A stretch of DNA of 35,012 nucleotides from contig JBDNJM010000028.1 in the NCBI GenBank assembly GCA_041687755.1, forward strand, positions 1 to 35,012, written 5' to 3'. Origin of the DNA: JBDNJM01 sp041687755. GTDB lineage: Bacteria; Planctomycetota; UBA1135; GCA-002686595. Shown piece after piece: positions 16,169 to 23,355 of this stretch (positions are counted from its first letter, which is position 1; each line of letters starts with the position of its first letter). Position numbers and translations under genes: made by a program. The notes beneath the pieces were generated by a model. That model was not told the origin of the DNA. It did not search any database and saw only the letters and a list, made by a program, of their open reading frames with translations.

Positions 16169-17695
16169 ATGAAGTACTTCGAACGACGTGACACTGAGGG
16201 GATCTCCCCGCGCCTGCTGCCGCTCTTCGCGGCCTTCGGGCTTGTGGCTCCCATGGCCCTGGCGGGCAGCCAGCCGCTGGTCAACTCGATCATCGAGGAG
16301 GCGAGCGAGGACGGGGCAGAGGCCGAGGAAGAGGCCGACGTCTGGACCGCCATCATGGGCGGCGACATCGTCACCGGCACCGGTGAGATGCTGCGTGGCG
16401 CGACGCTGCTGTCCAAGAACGGCAAGATCGAAGCGATCGGCTACGACCTCTACATCCCCGAGGAGGCCGAGATCCACAACGTGACCGGCCTGCGCCTGTA
16501 CCCGGGCATGGTCGCGCTGTCGGCCAGCTCGCGCATCACCCAGGGCACCCTGGCCCCTGAGAACCCCGACCGCTTCGTCGACCTGACCTCGACCGACGGC
16601 GAAGACTGGGACGCGGAGGACTGGGACAACGAAGACTGGAACGAGGACTGGGCCGCCGACGACACGGCCGCGGTCGCGAGCTCCGAGAAGGGCATCCTCG
16701 ACGACTACGACCCGTTCAGCCCGTTCATGACCCTGGCGCTGGGCGCCGGCATCACGACGGTCGAGCAGTCGGGCAACGCGGTCAAATTGCGCACCGACAG
16801 CATCGAGGACGTGCTGATCGCCGAGGGCAACCTCAGCTCCTTCTCGTTCTCGAGCGGCGACGCTCGGCGTCGCGCTCGCGAGGACTTTGCCGGCGCCGCG
16901 GACTACCTGCGCGCCTTCCGCGCCTGGGAGGACAAGGGCGACAAGGATGCCGAGGAGCCCGACAAGAAGGGCGTCAACTCGGGCGCCCTCAAGGTGCTGC
17001 GAGGCGAAACACGGGCCAAGTTCAACGCCTCAAGCCGCGAAGAACTGCTGGGGATCGCGCGTCTCGCGCAGACCTACGGCTTCCGCCCGATCATCGAAGG
17101 CGCGCGCGAGGGTTGGACCGTCGCGGACGAACTCGGCCGCGCGGGCGCGACGATCATGCTGGTGCCGCGCGAGCGGCGCGGCAAGGAGAGCGCACTGCTC
17201 AACGCCGAAGGCGGCTCGAGCATCGAGAACGCCGCCAAGCTGTACTCGGCCGGCTGCCAGATCGCGGTGCAGCCACTGAGCGGCGCGATCGACCTGGGCG
17301 GCATCGCTGGCCGCGACCTGCTGCACCTCATGATCGAAGCCGGCTTCGCGGTGCGCGGCGGCCTCTCCGAGACCGCGGCCCTGCAGGCCGTCACGATCAT
17401 CCCCGCGCGCGTGCTCGGCTGCGACCACCGCGTCGGCACGCTTGAGGTCGGCAAGGATGCCGACGTGATCGTCACCGACGGCGACTTGCTGCACTACGAG
17501 ACCTTCGTCCAGAAGGCCTTCGTCGGCGGCCAGCTGTCCTACGACAAGGCCAACGAGCTGTTCTACGCTCACATTCGCCCGCTGCCCGAAGTCGAGGCCG
17601 CAGCGGAGGAGTCCGACGAGGACTCTAAGGCAGGCGACGGCGACGAAGAGCCCGAGGGCGAAGACCAAGAGGCCGGCGACGGCGACGACGAGTAG
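16169..17695 (+). CDS. Exported amidohydrolase-like protein 11 (metal site lost, acidic tail)
   Basis: 508 residues. The N-terminus has a signal-like hydrophobic stretch (LLPLFAAFGLVAPMALAG, about residues 16-33). Composite-domain motif ATLLSKNGKIEAIG and C-terminal motif RVGTLEVGKDADVIVTDGD mark the family, but the HxH site reads YPGMVALSASSR and the later ligands are missing. Residues 145-161 hold four Asp-Trp units (W at 147, 152, 157, 161). The last 35 or so residues are a highly acidic Glu/Asp tail. It is the last gene before the strong terminator, so it closes the array. Function inferred only as a non-catalytic paralogue. Confidence 0.87.
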   Translation: MKYFERRDTEGISPRLLPLFAAFGLVAPMALAGSQPLVNSIIEEASEDGAEAEEEADVWTAIMGGDIVTGTGEMLRGATLLSKNGKIEAIGYDLYIPEEAEIHNVTGLRLYPGMVALSASSRITQGTLAPENPDRFVDLTSTDGEDWDAEDWDNEDWNEDWAADDTAAVASSEKGILDDYDPFSPFMTLALGAGITTVEQSGNAVKLRTDSIEDVLIAEGNLSSFSFSSGDARRRAREDFAGAADYLRAFRAWEDKGDKDAEEPDKKGVNSGALKVLRGETRAKFNASSREELLGIARLAQTYGFRPIIEGAREGWTVADELGRAGATIMLVPRERRGKESALLNAEGGSSIENAAKLYSAGCQIAVQPLSGAIDLGGIAGRDLLHLMIEAGFAVRGGLSETAALQAVTIIPARVLGCDHRVGTLEVGKDADVIVTDGDLLHYETFVQKAFVGGQLSYDKANELFYAHIRPLPEVEAAAEESDEDSKAGDGDEEPEGEDQEAGDGDDE

Positions 17696-17719
17696 AGCCC
17701 CGCCCGCTTCGGGACCGAT

Positions 17720-17763
17720 CAGGCCCGCACCCCTCTCATCGGGGGATGCGGGCCTGCTTTTTT
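17720..17763 (+). terminator. Strong intrinsic terminator of the amidohydrolase array
   Basis: A 10-bp GC-rich outer stem (17720-17729 with 17747-17756) can be extended inward by C/G pairs around 17730-17745. It is followed one base later by six T residues at 17758-17763. It lies 25 bp after the stop of the last amidohydrolase gene. It is the clearest rho-independent terminator in the window and delimits the array from the dab locus. Confidence 0.9.
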
Positions 17764-18131
17764 GTGCTGTGGCGGAGGGGTTCGCCAGGGGGCCAGGCAG
17801 GGGTCAGGCGGCGAGGACGAGGTCATCGTCAGGCCGCTCGCGTATCGAAGGGCAGCTCGGTCCTGCCCCGGCGTCAGCCCTCTTCGGGATCCTCGGTTCG
17901 CTTGGCGGCGGGGAGTGGTTCCTCAACCTCGGTGGCGGTGTGCTGCCGCGGAACTCGAACGCGACAGGGAAGTCCGGATCGGTCGTCACGAGGCTGCCCG
18001 GCCTGTCTCAAGTCACCGGTCCGGCGGGCGCAACTGCCTCGGAGTCCGTGCCCGATCGTGCGTCATAAGCGAACGATGCCATCGATTCAATGCAGTGTAT
18101 GGGAACGTTTGGGCCGGGTATTAAACAGGCC
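17764..18131. other. Intergenic region before dabB
   Basis: About 370 bp with no convincing gene. All three plus frames are open for stretches, but their translations are repetitive GC noise without family similarity. A TATTAA element at 18119-18124 is only about ten bases from the dabB start and has no good -35 partner, so I do not call a promoter. The promoter and any regulator site for dabBA should lie here. Confidence 0.5.
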
Positions 18132-19736
18132 ATGAACCCGTCACCTGAATGGCAGCAAGCCGCTGCGGCTTCGGCTCTGGCTGTCCCTGCGGTCCTCGGC
18201 GCGGCGGCGGCCTTCAGCTCCCGTCGCGCACCGTTTCGCGCCTCCGTTGCGGCCGCGACGATCGCAGCCGGCTTCGCGCTGCTTCAGGCCGTCTGCACCG
18301 GGCTGTCCGGAGCCGACTCCTCGTCAGCGCTCGGAGTGCGCCTTGGGCTGCTGACCAGCGTCATGCTGCTGCTGGTCTGCGGTCTCGGCTTGGCCATCGT
18401 GCGCTACTCGCGCGTCTACCTGGACGGGAACCCCGCATCGGCGGGCTACTCGCGCTGGCTGCTGGGAACGCTGGCGGCCGTGACAACCTTAGTGGCTGCC
18501 AACAACCTAGCTGTCATCGCGCTGGCCTGGACGGCTAGCAGCATCGCTCTGCATCAGCTGCTGACCCTGAACGGCAGGCCGGCTGCGCTGATCGCGGCCC
18601 ACAAGAAGTTCCTCGCCAGCCGGCTCGCCGACGTGTGCCTGGTGCTCGCGCTCGGGCTCGTCTACTCGGCCGTCGGCAGCCTGAATCTGGACGCGCTGCA
18701 TGCCTGGGTCGGCTCGAGTTCGGGCCTAACGACGCCCCTCGCAGCGGCCGCGCTGCTGATCGCGGTTGCGGTCTGCATCAAGTCGGCCCAGCTACCGCTG
18801 CACGGCTGGCTCCTGCAGGTGATGGAGGCCCCGACGCCGATTTCGGCGCTGTTGCATGCGGGCGTGGTCAATATTGGCGGCTTCCTGATGATTCGCCTCG
18901 CGCCGTTGATGGCCGAGGCACCTGGGGCGCAGCTGATGCTGGTTGCCATCGGGACGGTGACCATGGTTCTGGCGGCCTTGATCCTGATCACGAGGGTCAG
19001 CGTGAAGGTCGCTCTGGCGTGGTCGACCTGCGCGCAAATGGGCTTCATGCTCGTTCAGTGTGGCCTTGGGCTTTGGCACCTTGCGTTGCTGCACCTCGTG
19101 GCGCATTCGCTCTACAAGGCCCACGCCTTTCTCTCTTCGGGCAGCACGGTGTTCGCCTGGCGAGTCACGTCGCTGGCGCCTGGAGCCGTCCGGGTCGCGC
19201 CCGGGCGACTTGCTGCAACGGCGGCCCTGGGGCTGAGCGTTGGTGGGACCGGGCTCCTGATTCCCTGGTTCATTGGCGGGCACGTCGGGGTCACGGAGGT
19301 TGGCTTCGCGTCGCTCCTCGGCCTGGCGCTGGTCCCGATGCTGCTGCAGGGCACCGCGGGCGGTGCAGGGGCCAGATTGCTCGGAGTGCTGGTGAGCCTG
19401 GGCGTGACGTGCCTGTACTTCGGCTGGCACACTTTGGCGGACGGGCTCTTCGCCCATCCCGCGGCCGGGGCCTCGAGTCTCGGGTGGGGGCTGGCGGCGG
19501 CCGGCATGGGGCTGCTCGTCGTGGTGCAGGCGGCGATTCAGCTTCAACCCCAGGGTCGCCTAGCCGGCGTACTCCACCGCTGGCTGTTCGCGGGTTTGTT
19601 TCTCGACGAGCGCTTCACTCGGCTGACCTTCCGGCTCTGGGCGCCTCGCCTGAGGGCCGGACGGGGGCTGGAACCCGATGGCGAGCTGCTGCACGCATCG
19701 CTCAATACCAAATCGCACGACCTTCAGGAGGCCTGA
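18132..19736 (+). CDS. dabB: DabB, proton-conducting membrane subunit of the DAB inorganic-carbon pump
   Basis: 534 residues, almost entirely hydrophobic with about a dozen or more predicted membrane helices. It belongs to the NuoL/MrpA-like proton-translocating family. The conserved core is visible: K217 in IKSAQLP, H224 in HGWL, then EAPTPISALLHAG with H242. Complex I and Mrp subunits have the same lysine/histidine signature. In DAB systems this subunit is thought to couple ion movement to CO2 hydration by DabA. Assignment as DabB rather than NuoL rests on the adjacent dabA and the absence of other nuo genes. The start at 18132 follows no strong Shine-Dalgarno. The stop is two bases before the dabA start. 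Confidence 0.9.
   Translation: MNPSPEWQQAAAASALAVPAVLGAAAAFSSRRAPFRASVAAATIAAGFALLQAVCTGLSGADSSSALGVRLGLLTSVMLLLVCGLGLAIVRYSRVYLDGNPASAGYSRWLLGTLAAVTTLVAANNLAVIALAWTASSIALHQLLTLNGRPAALIAAHKKFLASRLADVCLVLALGLVYSAVGSLNLDALHAWVGSSSGLTTPLAAAALLIAVAVCIKSAQLPLHGWLLQVMEAPTPISALLHAGVVNIGGFLMIRLAPLMAEAPGAQLMLVAIGTVTMVLAALILITRVSVKVALAWSTCAQMGFMLVQCGLGLWHLALLHLVAHSLYKAHAFLSSGSTVFAWRVTSLAPGAVRVAPGRLAATAALGLSVGGTGLLIPWFIGGHVGVTEVGFASLLGLALVPMLLQGTAGGAGARLLGVLVSLGVTCLYFGWHTLADGLFAHPAAGASSLGWGLAAAGMGLLVVVQAAIQLQPQGRLAGVLHRWLFAGLFLDERFTRLTFRLWAPRLRAGRGLEPDGELLHASLNTKSHDLQEA
19726..19731 (+). promoter_or_regulatory. Shine-Dalgarno of dabA
   Basis: AGGAGG, seven bases before the ATG at 19739 and inside the end of dabB. 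It fixes the dabA start even though the frame is open for about 1.1 kb upstream. Confidence 0.8.
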
Positions 19737-19738
19737 CC

Positions 19739-22291
19739 ATGAACACCCTCGAAAGGACGAATCTCGAGGAGCCCGTGCGCTCTGAGCTCAATTCTGGCTT
19801 TTCGCGCTCTGCCGAAACAGACGAGGGCAAGCAGGCGCTGAAGGCGGCTATCGATGCGGCTTGCGCGACCATCGCGCCGAGCTGGCCGCTCGATCGCTTC
19901 ATCGCGGTCAATCCCCTCTGGGGCATGACCGATCGCCCGCTCGCGGACGCGGCTGCTTCCGTAGCGGCGCTCAGCGGCGCGCGACTGCTGATGCCGCGAG
20001 CCTGGTACCGAGCAGAACGCGAGGCTGGCCGCCTGCGGGACGAGCACCTAGGCGCGGCGCTCGCGACGTCCGCTTCGGCCCTGACCTTGGAGCGAGCGCT
20101 CGGCTTGCTCGCCCAGGATGAGCCGGAGCCCCCGCGACGCAGCCGTGTCGTCGACTTGGCGGACGAAGGGCGCGATCTGGCCCGTGAAGGGTCGTGGGCG
20201 GACTTCGTAACGAACAGCATCAGCCAATACTGCGCAGCGTTCTTCGACGACGGTCAGGCGACCCTACATCCGGGCCGCGAAGGTGGCCTGTACACCAGCT
20301 GGAGGCGCCAGGCGCTGGGCGACAAGGGCCCGAATCTGCTGATGGGAATGCGCTCCTACACGGCGGTGGCCCGCCAGCTGCCGGAGACGGCCTCGGGCCT
20401 GGTGGAACTGGCCCTGGTCGAGCTCGACGTGGCGAACTCCGAGTGGAGCAGCTACCTCTCCAGCCTGCTACAGGACCTGAACGGGTGGGCCTCGTCGTGC
20501 ATGCATCGGCGCTGGGGCGCGCGGCTCGATGGCGGAGACGACGACTCGATCGTCGACTTCCTGGCGGTGCGCCTGGCCTGGGAGTGGCTGCTTTGGAAGG
20601 GCGGTGGCGTGGCTTCGTCCGGTCGTTGGGAGCACGCCAAGGCTTCCTGGCCGGAGATCGACGCCAGCGCGTGCTCGGCTCGCGCGGGGGACTGGGTCTT
20701 CCAGGAGGCGGTCGAGCTTGCGTGGCGGCAAGAGGTGATTCGAGACCTGCCCGCGGGTTTCGGGGGCGCAGCGGCTGCGGCAGCGAACAGCCAGGGCACG
20801 GTGGCGGTCCAGGCAGCGTTCTGCATCGACGTGCGCTCTGAGGTGTTCCGCCGGGCGCTGGAAGCGCAGTCTGAGGACATCCGCACCATCGGTTGCGCGG
20901 GCTTCTTCGGTATGCCGATCGAGTACCTGCCGCTGGGAGCTTCCGCTGCTGCCGGTGCACGGCCCCAGCTTCCCGGCTTGCTTGCACCAGCCCTGCGGGT
21001 CCAAGACACGGCCGTCCCTGCGGCTGCTGGTGCGCGTCGCTCGGTGCGGCTGGGCCTGAGGAAGGCCTGGAAGTCGTTCAAGATCGGGGCCCCCTCGACC
21101 TTCGTGTTTGTCGAGGCGCTGGGGCTCACCTACGCATGGCGCCTGCTATCGGAGAGCCTCGGGATGTCGCGCGAGGCCCGGCTGGACGAGGTCGGACTCG
21201 ATCGGGGTACGGCGGCAGCCCGCAGGCCGCGGGTCGTCGCCGGCACGGACGGCCGCGAGCTGGAGCTTGTTGAGCGCGTCGACTTGGCGGCTGGAATGCT
21301 GCGCTCCATGAGTCTGACGCGCGGGTTTGCGCGGCTCGTGTTGCTCGCGGGCCACGGCAGCTCAACCCGCAACAACCCGCTGGCCGCGGGCCTGGATTGC
21401 GGTGCGTGCTGCGGCCAGACCGGCGAGGTCAACGCGCGCGTCGCCGCGGGGCTTCTGAACGATCCGGACGTGCGCGCGGGACTGTCGTCGCAAGGGATCG
21501 AAGTGCCGGACGACACGCGCTTCCTGGCGGGACTCCACGACACGACCCTCGACGAGGTGGCCCTCTTCGAGCTAGATGAGTTGCCGGCCACCCATACGCT
21601 GGACCTGGCCTCGCTGCAGCGCTGGCTGGAGGGCGCGGGGACGCTTGCCAGGAGGGAGCGCGCCGGACGGCTAGGCCTGGACGGGCTGGGCGAGCGGCAG
21701 CTGCAGCGCGCCGTGGCGAAGCGCGCACGGGACTGGGCTCAGGTGCGTCCGGAGTGGGGCCTGGCCGACAACGCGGCCTTCATCGTCGCGCCGCGCGAGC
21801 ACACGCGACACCTGAACCTGAAGGGGCGCGCCTTCCTGCACGACTACCGGTTCGAAGAGGACGTTGACGATTCGGTCCTCGAGCTGATCATGACCGCTCC
21901 GATGGTCGTGACGCACTGGATCAATTTTCAGTACTACGCCTCCACGGTGGACAACCGGCGCTACGGATCCGGGGACAAGGTGCTGCACAACGTGGTGGGG
22001 GGCCACTTGGGTGTCTTCGAGGGCAACGGCGGTGATCTGCGCACCGGTTTGGCCCTGCAGTCCCTGCACGACGGGCAGCGCTGGATGCACACGCCTCTCC
22101 GGCTGGCGGTCTTCATCGAGGCCCCCAGGGACGCTATCGAGCGGGTGCTGGCGGTGCACGAGCACGTTCGCGGACTGGTCGAGTATCGCTGGCTGGACCT
22201 CTTCCAGATCGACGCGGAAACCGGCTCGATCTACGGATACCGAGAGCAGCGCTGGTCGCTGCGGCCGCAGGAGCTGCTCGAGTCGCACTGA
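19739..22291 (+). CDS. dabA: DabA (DUF2309/UPF0753), zinc-containing carbonic-anhydrase-like subunit of the DAB pump
   Basis: 850 residues. DabA proteins bind zinc through Cys, Asp, His and Cys, as in beta-carbonic anhydrases. Here the equivalents are C362 and D364 (FCIDVRSE), H539 (GHGSSTRNNP) and C554 (LDCGACCG). The 15-residue His-to-Cys spacing is, as I recall, that of the characterised Halothiobacillus protein. Other family marks are VNPLWGM near the N-terminus and THWINFQYYASTVDN near the C-terminus. It is cytoplasmic and membrane-associated via DabB, and the complex is proposed to convert CO2 to bicarbonate in an energy-driven, one-way manner. In heterotrophs such as Staphylococcus (MpsAB) it feeds anaplerotic carboxylation. 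No carbon-fixation gene is in the window. Confidence 0.93.
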   Translation: MNTLERTNLEEPVRSELNSGFSRSAETDEGKQALKAAIDAACATIAPSWPLDRFIAVNPLWGMTDRPLADAAASVAALSGARLLMPRAWYRAEREAGRLRDEHLGAALATSASALTLERALGLLAQDEPEPPRRSRVVDLADEGRDLAREGSWADFVTNSISQYCAAFFDDGQATLHPGREGGLYTSWRRQALGDKGPNLLMGMRSYTAVARQLPETASGLVELALVELDVANSEWSSYLSSLLQDLNGWASSCMHRRWGARLDGGDDDSIVDFLAVRLAWEWLLWKGGGVASSGRWEHAKASWPEIDASACSARAGDWVFQEAVELAWRQEVIRDLPAGFGGAAAAAANSQGTVAVQAAFCIDVRSEVFRRALEAQSEDIRTIGCAGFFGMPIEYLPLGASAAAGARPQLPGLLAPALRVQDTAVPAAAGARRSVRLGLRKAWKSFKIGAPSTFVFVEALGLTYAWRLLSESLGMSREARLDEVGLDRGTAAARRPRVVAGTDGRELELVERVDLAAGMLRSMSLTRGFARLVLLAGHGSSTRNNPLAAGLDCGACCGQTGEVNARVAAGLLNDPDVRAGLSSQGIEVPDDTRFLAGLHDTTLDEVALFELDELPATHTLDLASLQRWLEGAGTLARRERAGRLGLDGLGERQLQRAVAKRARDWAQVRPEWGLADNAAFIVAPREHTRHLNLKGRAFLHDYRFEEDVDDSVLELIMTAPMVVTHWINFQYYASTVDNRRYGSGDKVLHNVVGGHLGVFEGNGGDLRTGLALQSLHDGQRWMHTPLRLAVFIEAPRDAIERVLAVHEHVRGLVEYRWLDLFQIDAETGSIYGYREQRWSLRPQELLESH

Positions 22292-22303
22292 GCGCTCCGC
22301 GCC

Positions 22304-22318
22304 GGCTGCGCGGCAGCC
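22304..22318. terminator. Small hairpin between convergent dabA and the LysR gene
   Basis: Six-base arms GGCTGC/GCAGCC around a GCG loop lie in the 38-bp gap between the two convergent stop codons. There is no T-run on either side beyond two bases, so it is only a candidate bidirectional terminator. Confidence 0.3.
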
Positions 22319-22329
22319 TTACGGTTCAC

Positions 22330-23214
22330 TCAATCCTCCGTGAGCTCTGGAAGGAGCTCGCGTAGGAGCGGGTTGGGGAAGCGGCGGGAAGCCGTGACCG
22401 CGAAGAACGTTTCGCGAAGCTCGGGCAGCTGGCGGATTTCGACGAGCTCGCCGGTCGCGAGCTCGTCCTTGACCACGATCGGAGGAACAACCGCGAGGCC
22501 ATTGCTCGCTCGAGCCATCAGGCGCAGCATGGCCATGTCGTCCACTTCGGCCGCGATTCGGGGACGAACCCCGAGTCGTTCTACAAGCGCGTCGAAACCC
22601 GTGCGGATGCTGCTCGCGCTGGTGGGCAGCAGCAGGGGTTCGGACGCGAGGATGTCGGTGAGCCGGCGCCCTTTCTGCAGGCGTTTGGGGTGCCCGACCA
22701 GGCTGACTGGCTGTTCTGCGATCAGGTGCGGGACCCAGGTCACGCTGGCGTCCCTGATAGGGACGATGTTGGCTAGGACGATGTCGATGCGGTGCGCGGC
22801 GAGGTCGCGAATCAAGTCGGTCAGGGAGCCCGAGCGCACGATGAGTTCCACGTCGTCCCGGATCACAAGACCCTCAAGGAACCCGATCTGGAAGTTGCGC
22901 GATAGCGTGGTCAGGGCGCCGACCCGCAGCACCCGCCGGGCAGCTTCTCCGCTGTCTCCGAGGGTGCCTAGAAGTTCGTCACCGAGCTGGAAGACGGTAT
23001 TGGCGTACTCGAGCGTGATGCTGCCCGCCTCGGTCAAGATGAGCTGGCGTCCGCGTCGCTCGAACAGGTCATGCCCGATGTGCTGCTCCAGCTTCTTGAT
23101 CTGAGCGGAGACTGCCGACTGCGAGATGAACAAGCGTGCGGCTGCGCGAGTGAGGTTGCCCTCGTGTGCGACGGCCCAGAAGTAGCGGAGGTGGTGGTAG
23201 TTGATCTCGGACAT
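22330..23214 (-). CDS. LysR-family regulator, NhaR-like
   Basis: 294 residues, normal for the family. The winged HTH occupies residues about 1-60 (INYHHLRYFWAVAHEGNLTRAAARLFISQSAVSAQ, key residues N5, H7-H8, F12, A24-A25, S31, S33). The start INYHHLRYFW followed by AxEGNLTRAA is more like NhaR, the activator of sodium/proton antiporter genes, than CbbR or CysB. The rest is a periplasmic-binding-protein-like effector domain. The gene is convergent with dabA and divergent from the isocitrate dehydrogenase gene, so it may control either. LysR regulators often accompany dab genes. The effector is unknown. Confidence 0.88.
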   Translation of the reverse strand: MSEINYHHLRYFWAVAHEGNLTRAAARLFISQSAVSAQIKKLEQHIGHDLFERRGRQLILTEAGSITLEYANTVFQLGDELLGTLGDSGEAARRVLRVGALTTLSRNFQIGFLEGLVIRDDVELIVRSGSLTDLIRDLAAHRIDIVLANIVPIRDASVTWVPHLIAEQPVSLVGHPKRLQKGRRLTDILASEPLLLPTSASSIRTGFDALVERLGVRPRIAAEVDDMAMLRLMARASNGLAVVPPIVVKDELATGELVEIRQLPELRETFFAVTASRRFPNPLLRELLPELTED

Positions 23215-23248
23215 GTCGAGGCGTTCGTTCTTCTGGAGAGAACAGATG

Positions 23249-23270
23249 CATCCAATCTATGCGTTGGATG
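23249..23270. promoter_or_regulatory. Inverted repeat, candidate LysR operator
   Basis: Perfect 7-bp arms CATCCAA (23249-23255) and TTGGATG (23264-23270) are separated by 8 bases. A T-N11-A arrangement (T23256, A23268) fits LysR recognition. It lies 35 bp upstream of the regulator start and covers the predicted -35 of the divergent isocitrate dehydrogenase promoter. Binding is inferred. Confidence 0.5.
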
Positions 23271-23293
23271 GATGGGTGGTCTTGCTCGATAAT
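23264..23293 (+). promoter_or_regulatory. Predicted sigma-70-type promoter of the isocitrate dehydrogenase gene
   Basis: TTGGAT (23264-23269) and GATAAT (23288-23293) are separated by 18 bases, leaving a leader of roughly 55 bases before the ATG at 23356. The -35 element coincides with the right arm of the inverted repeat, so a bound regulator could act as repressor or co-activator. Confidence 0.5.
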
Positions 23294-23355
23294 TCACTCA
23301 CAAGAGAGCGAGGCCGGCAAGGCCGAGACCTGCGAACCCAGCCGAGAGAGCACCC

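Noticed and set aside
18132..19736. Assignment as the complex I subunit NuoL
   Set aside because: No other nuo genes are adjacent, and it is coupled to a DUF2309 gene with intact zinc ligands, the established dabB-dabA arrangement.
18635..19738. Upstream extension of dabA through dabB
   Set aside because: The frame is merely open. The AGGAGG at 19726-19731 and the family N-terminus place the start at 19739, and the overlapped sequence encodes DabB in another frame.
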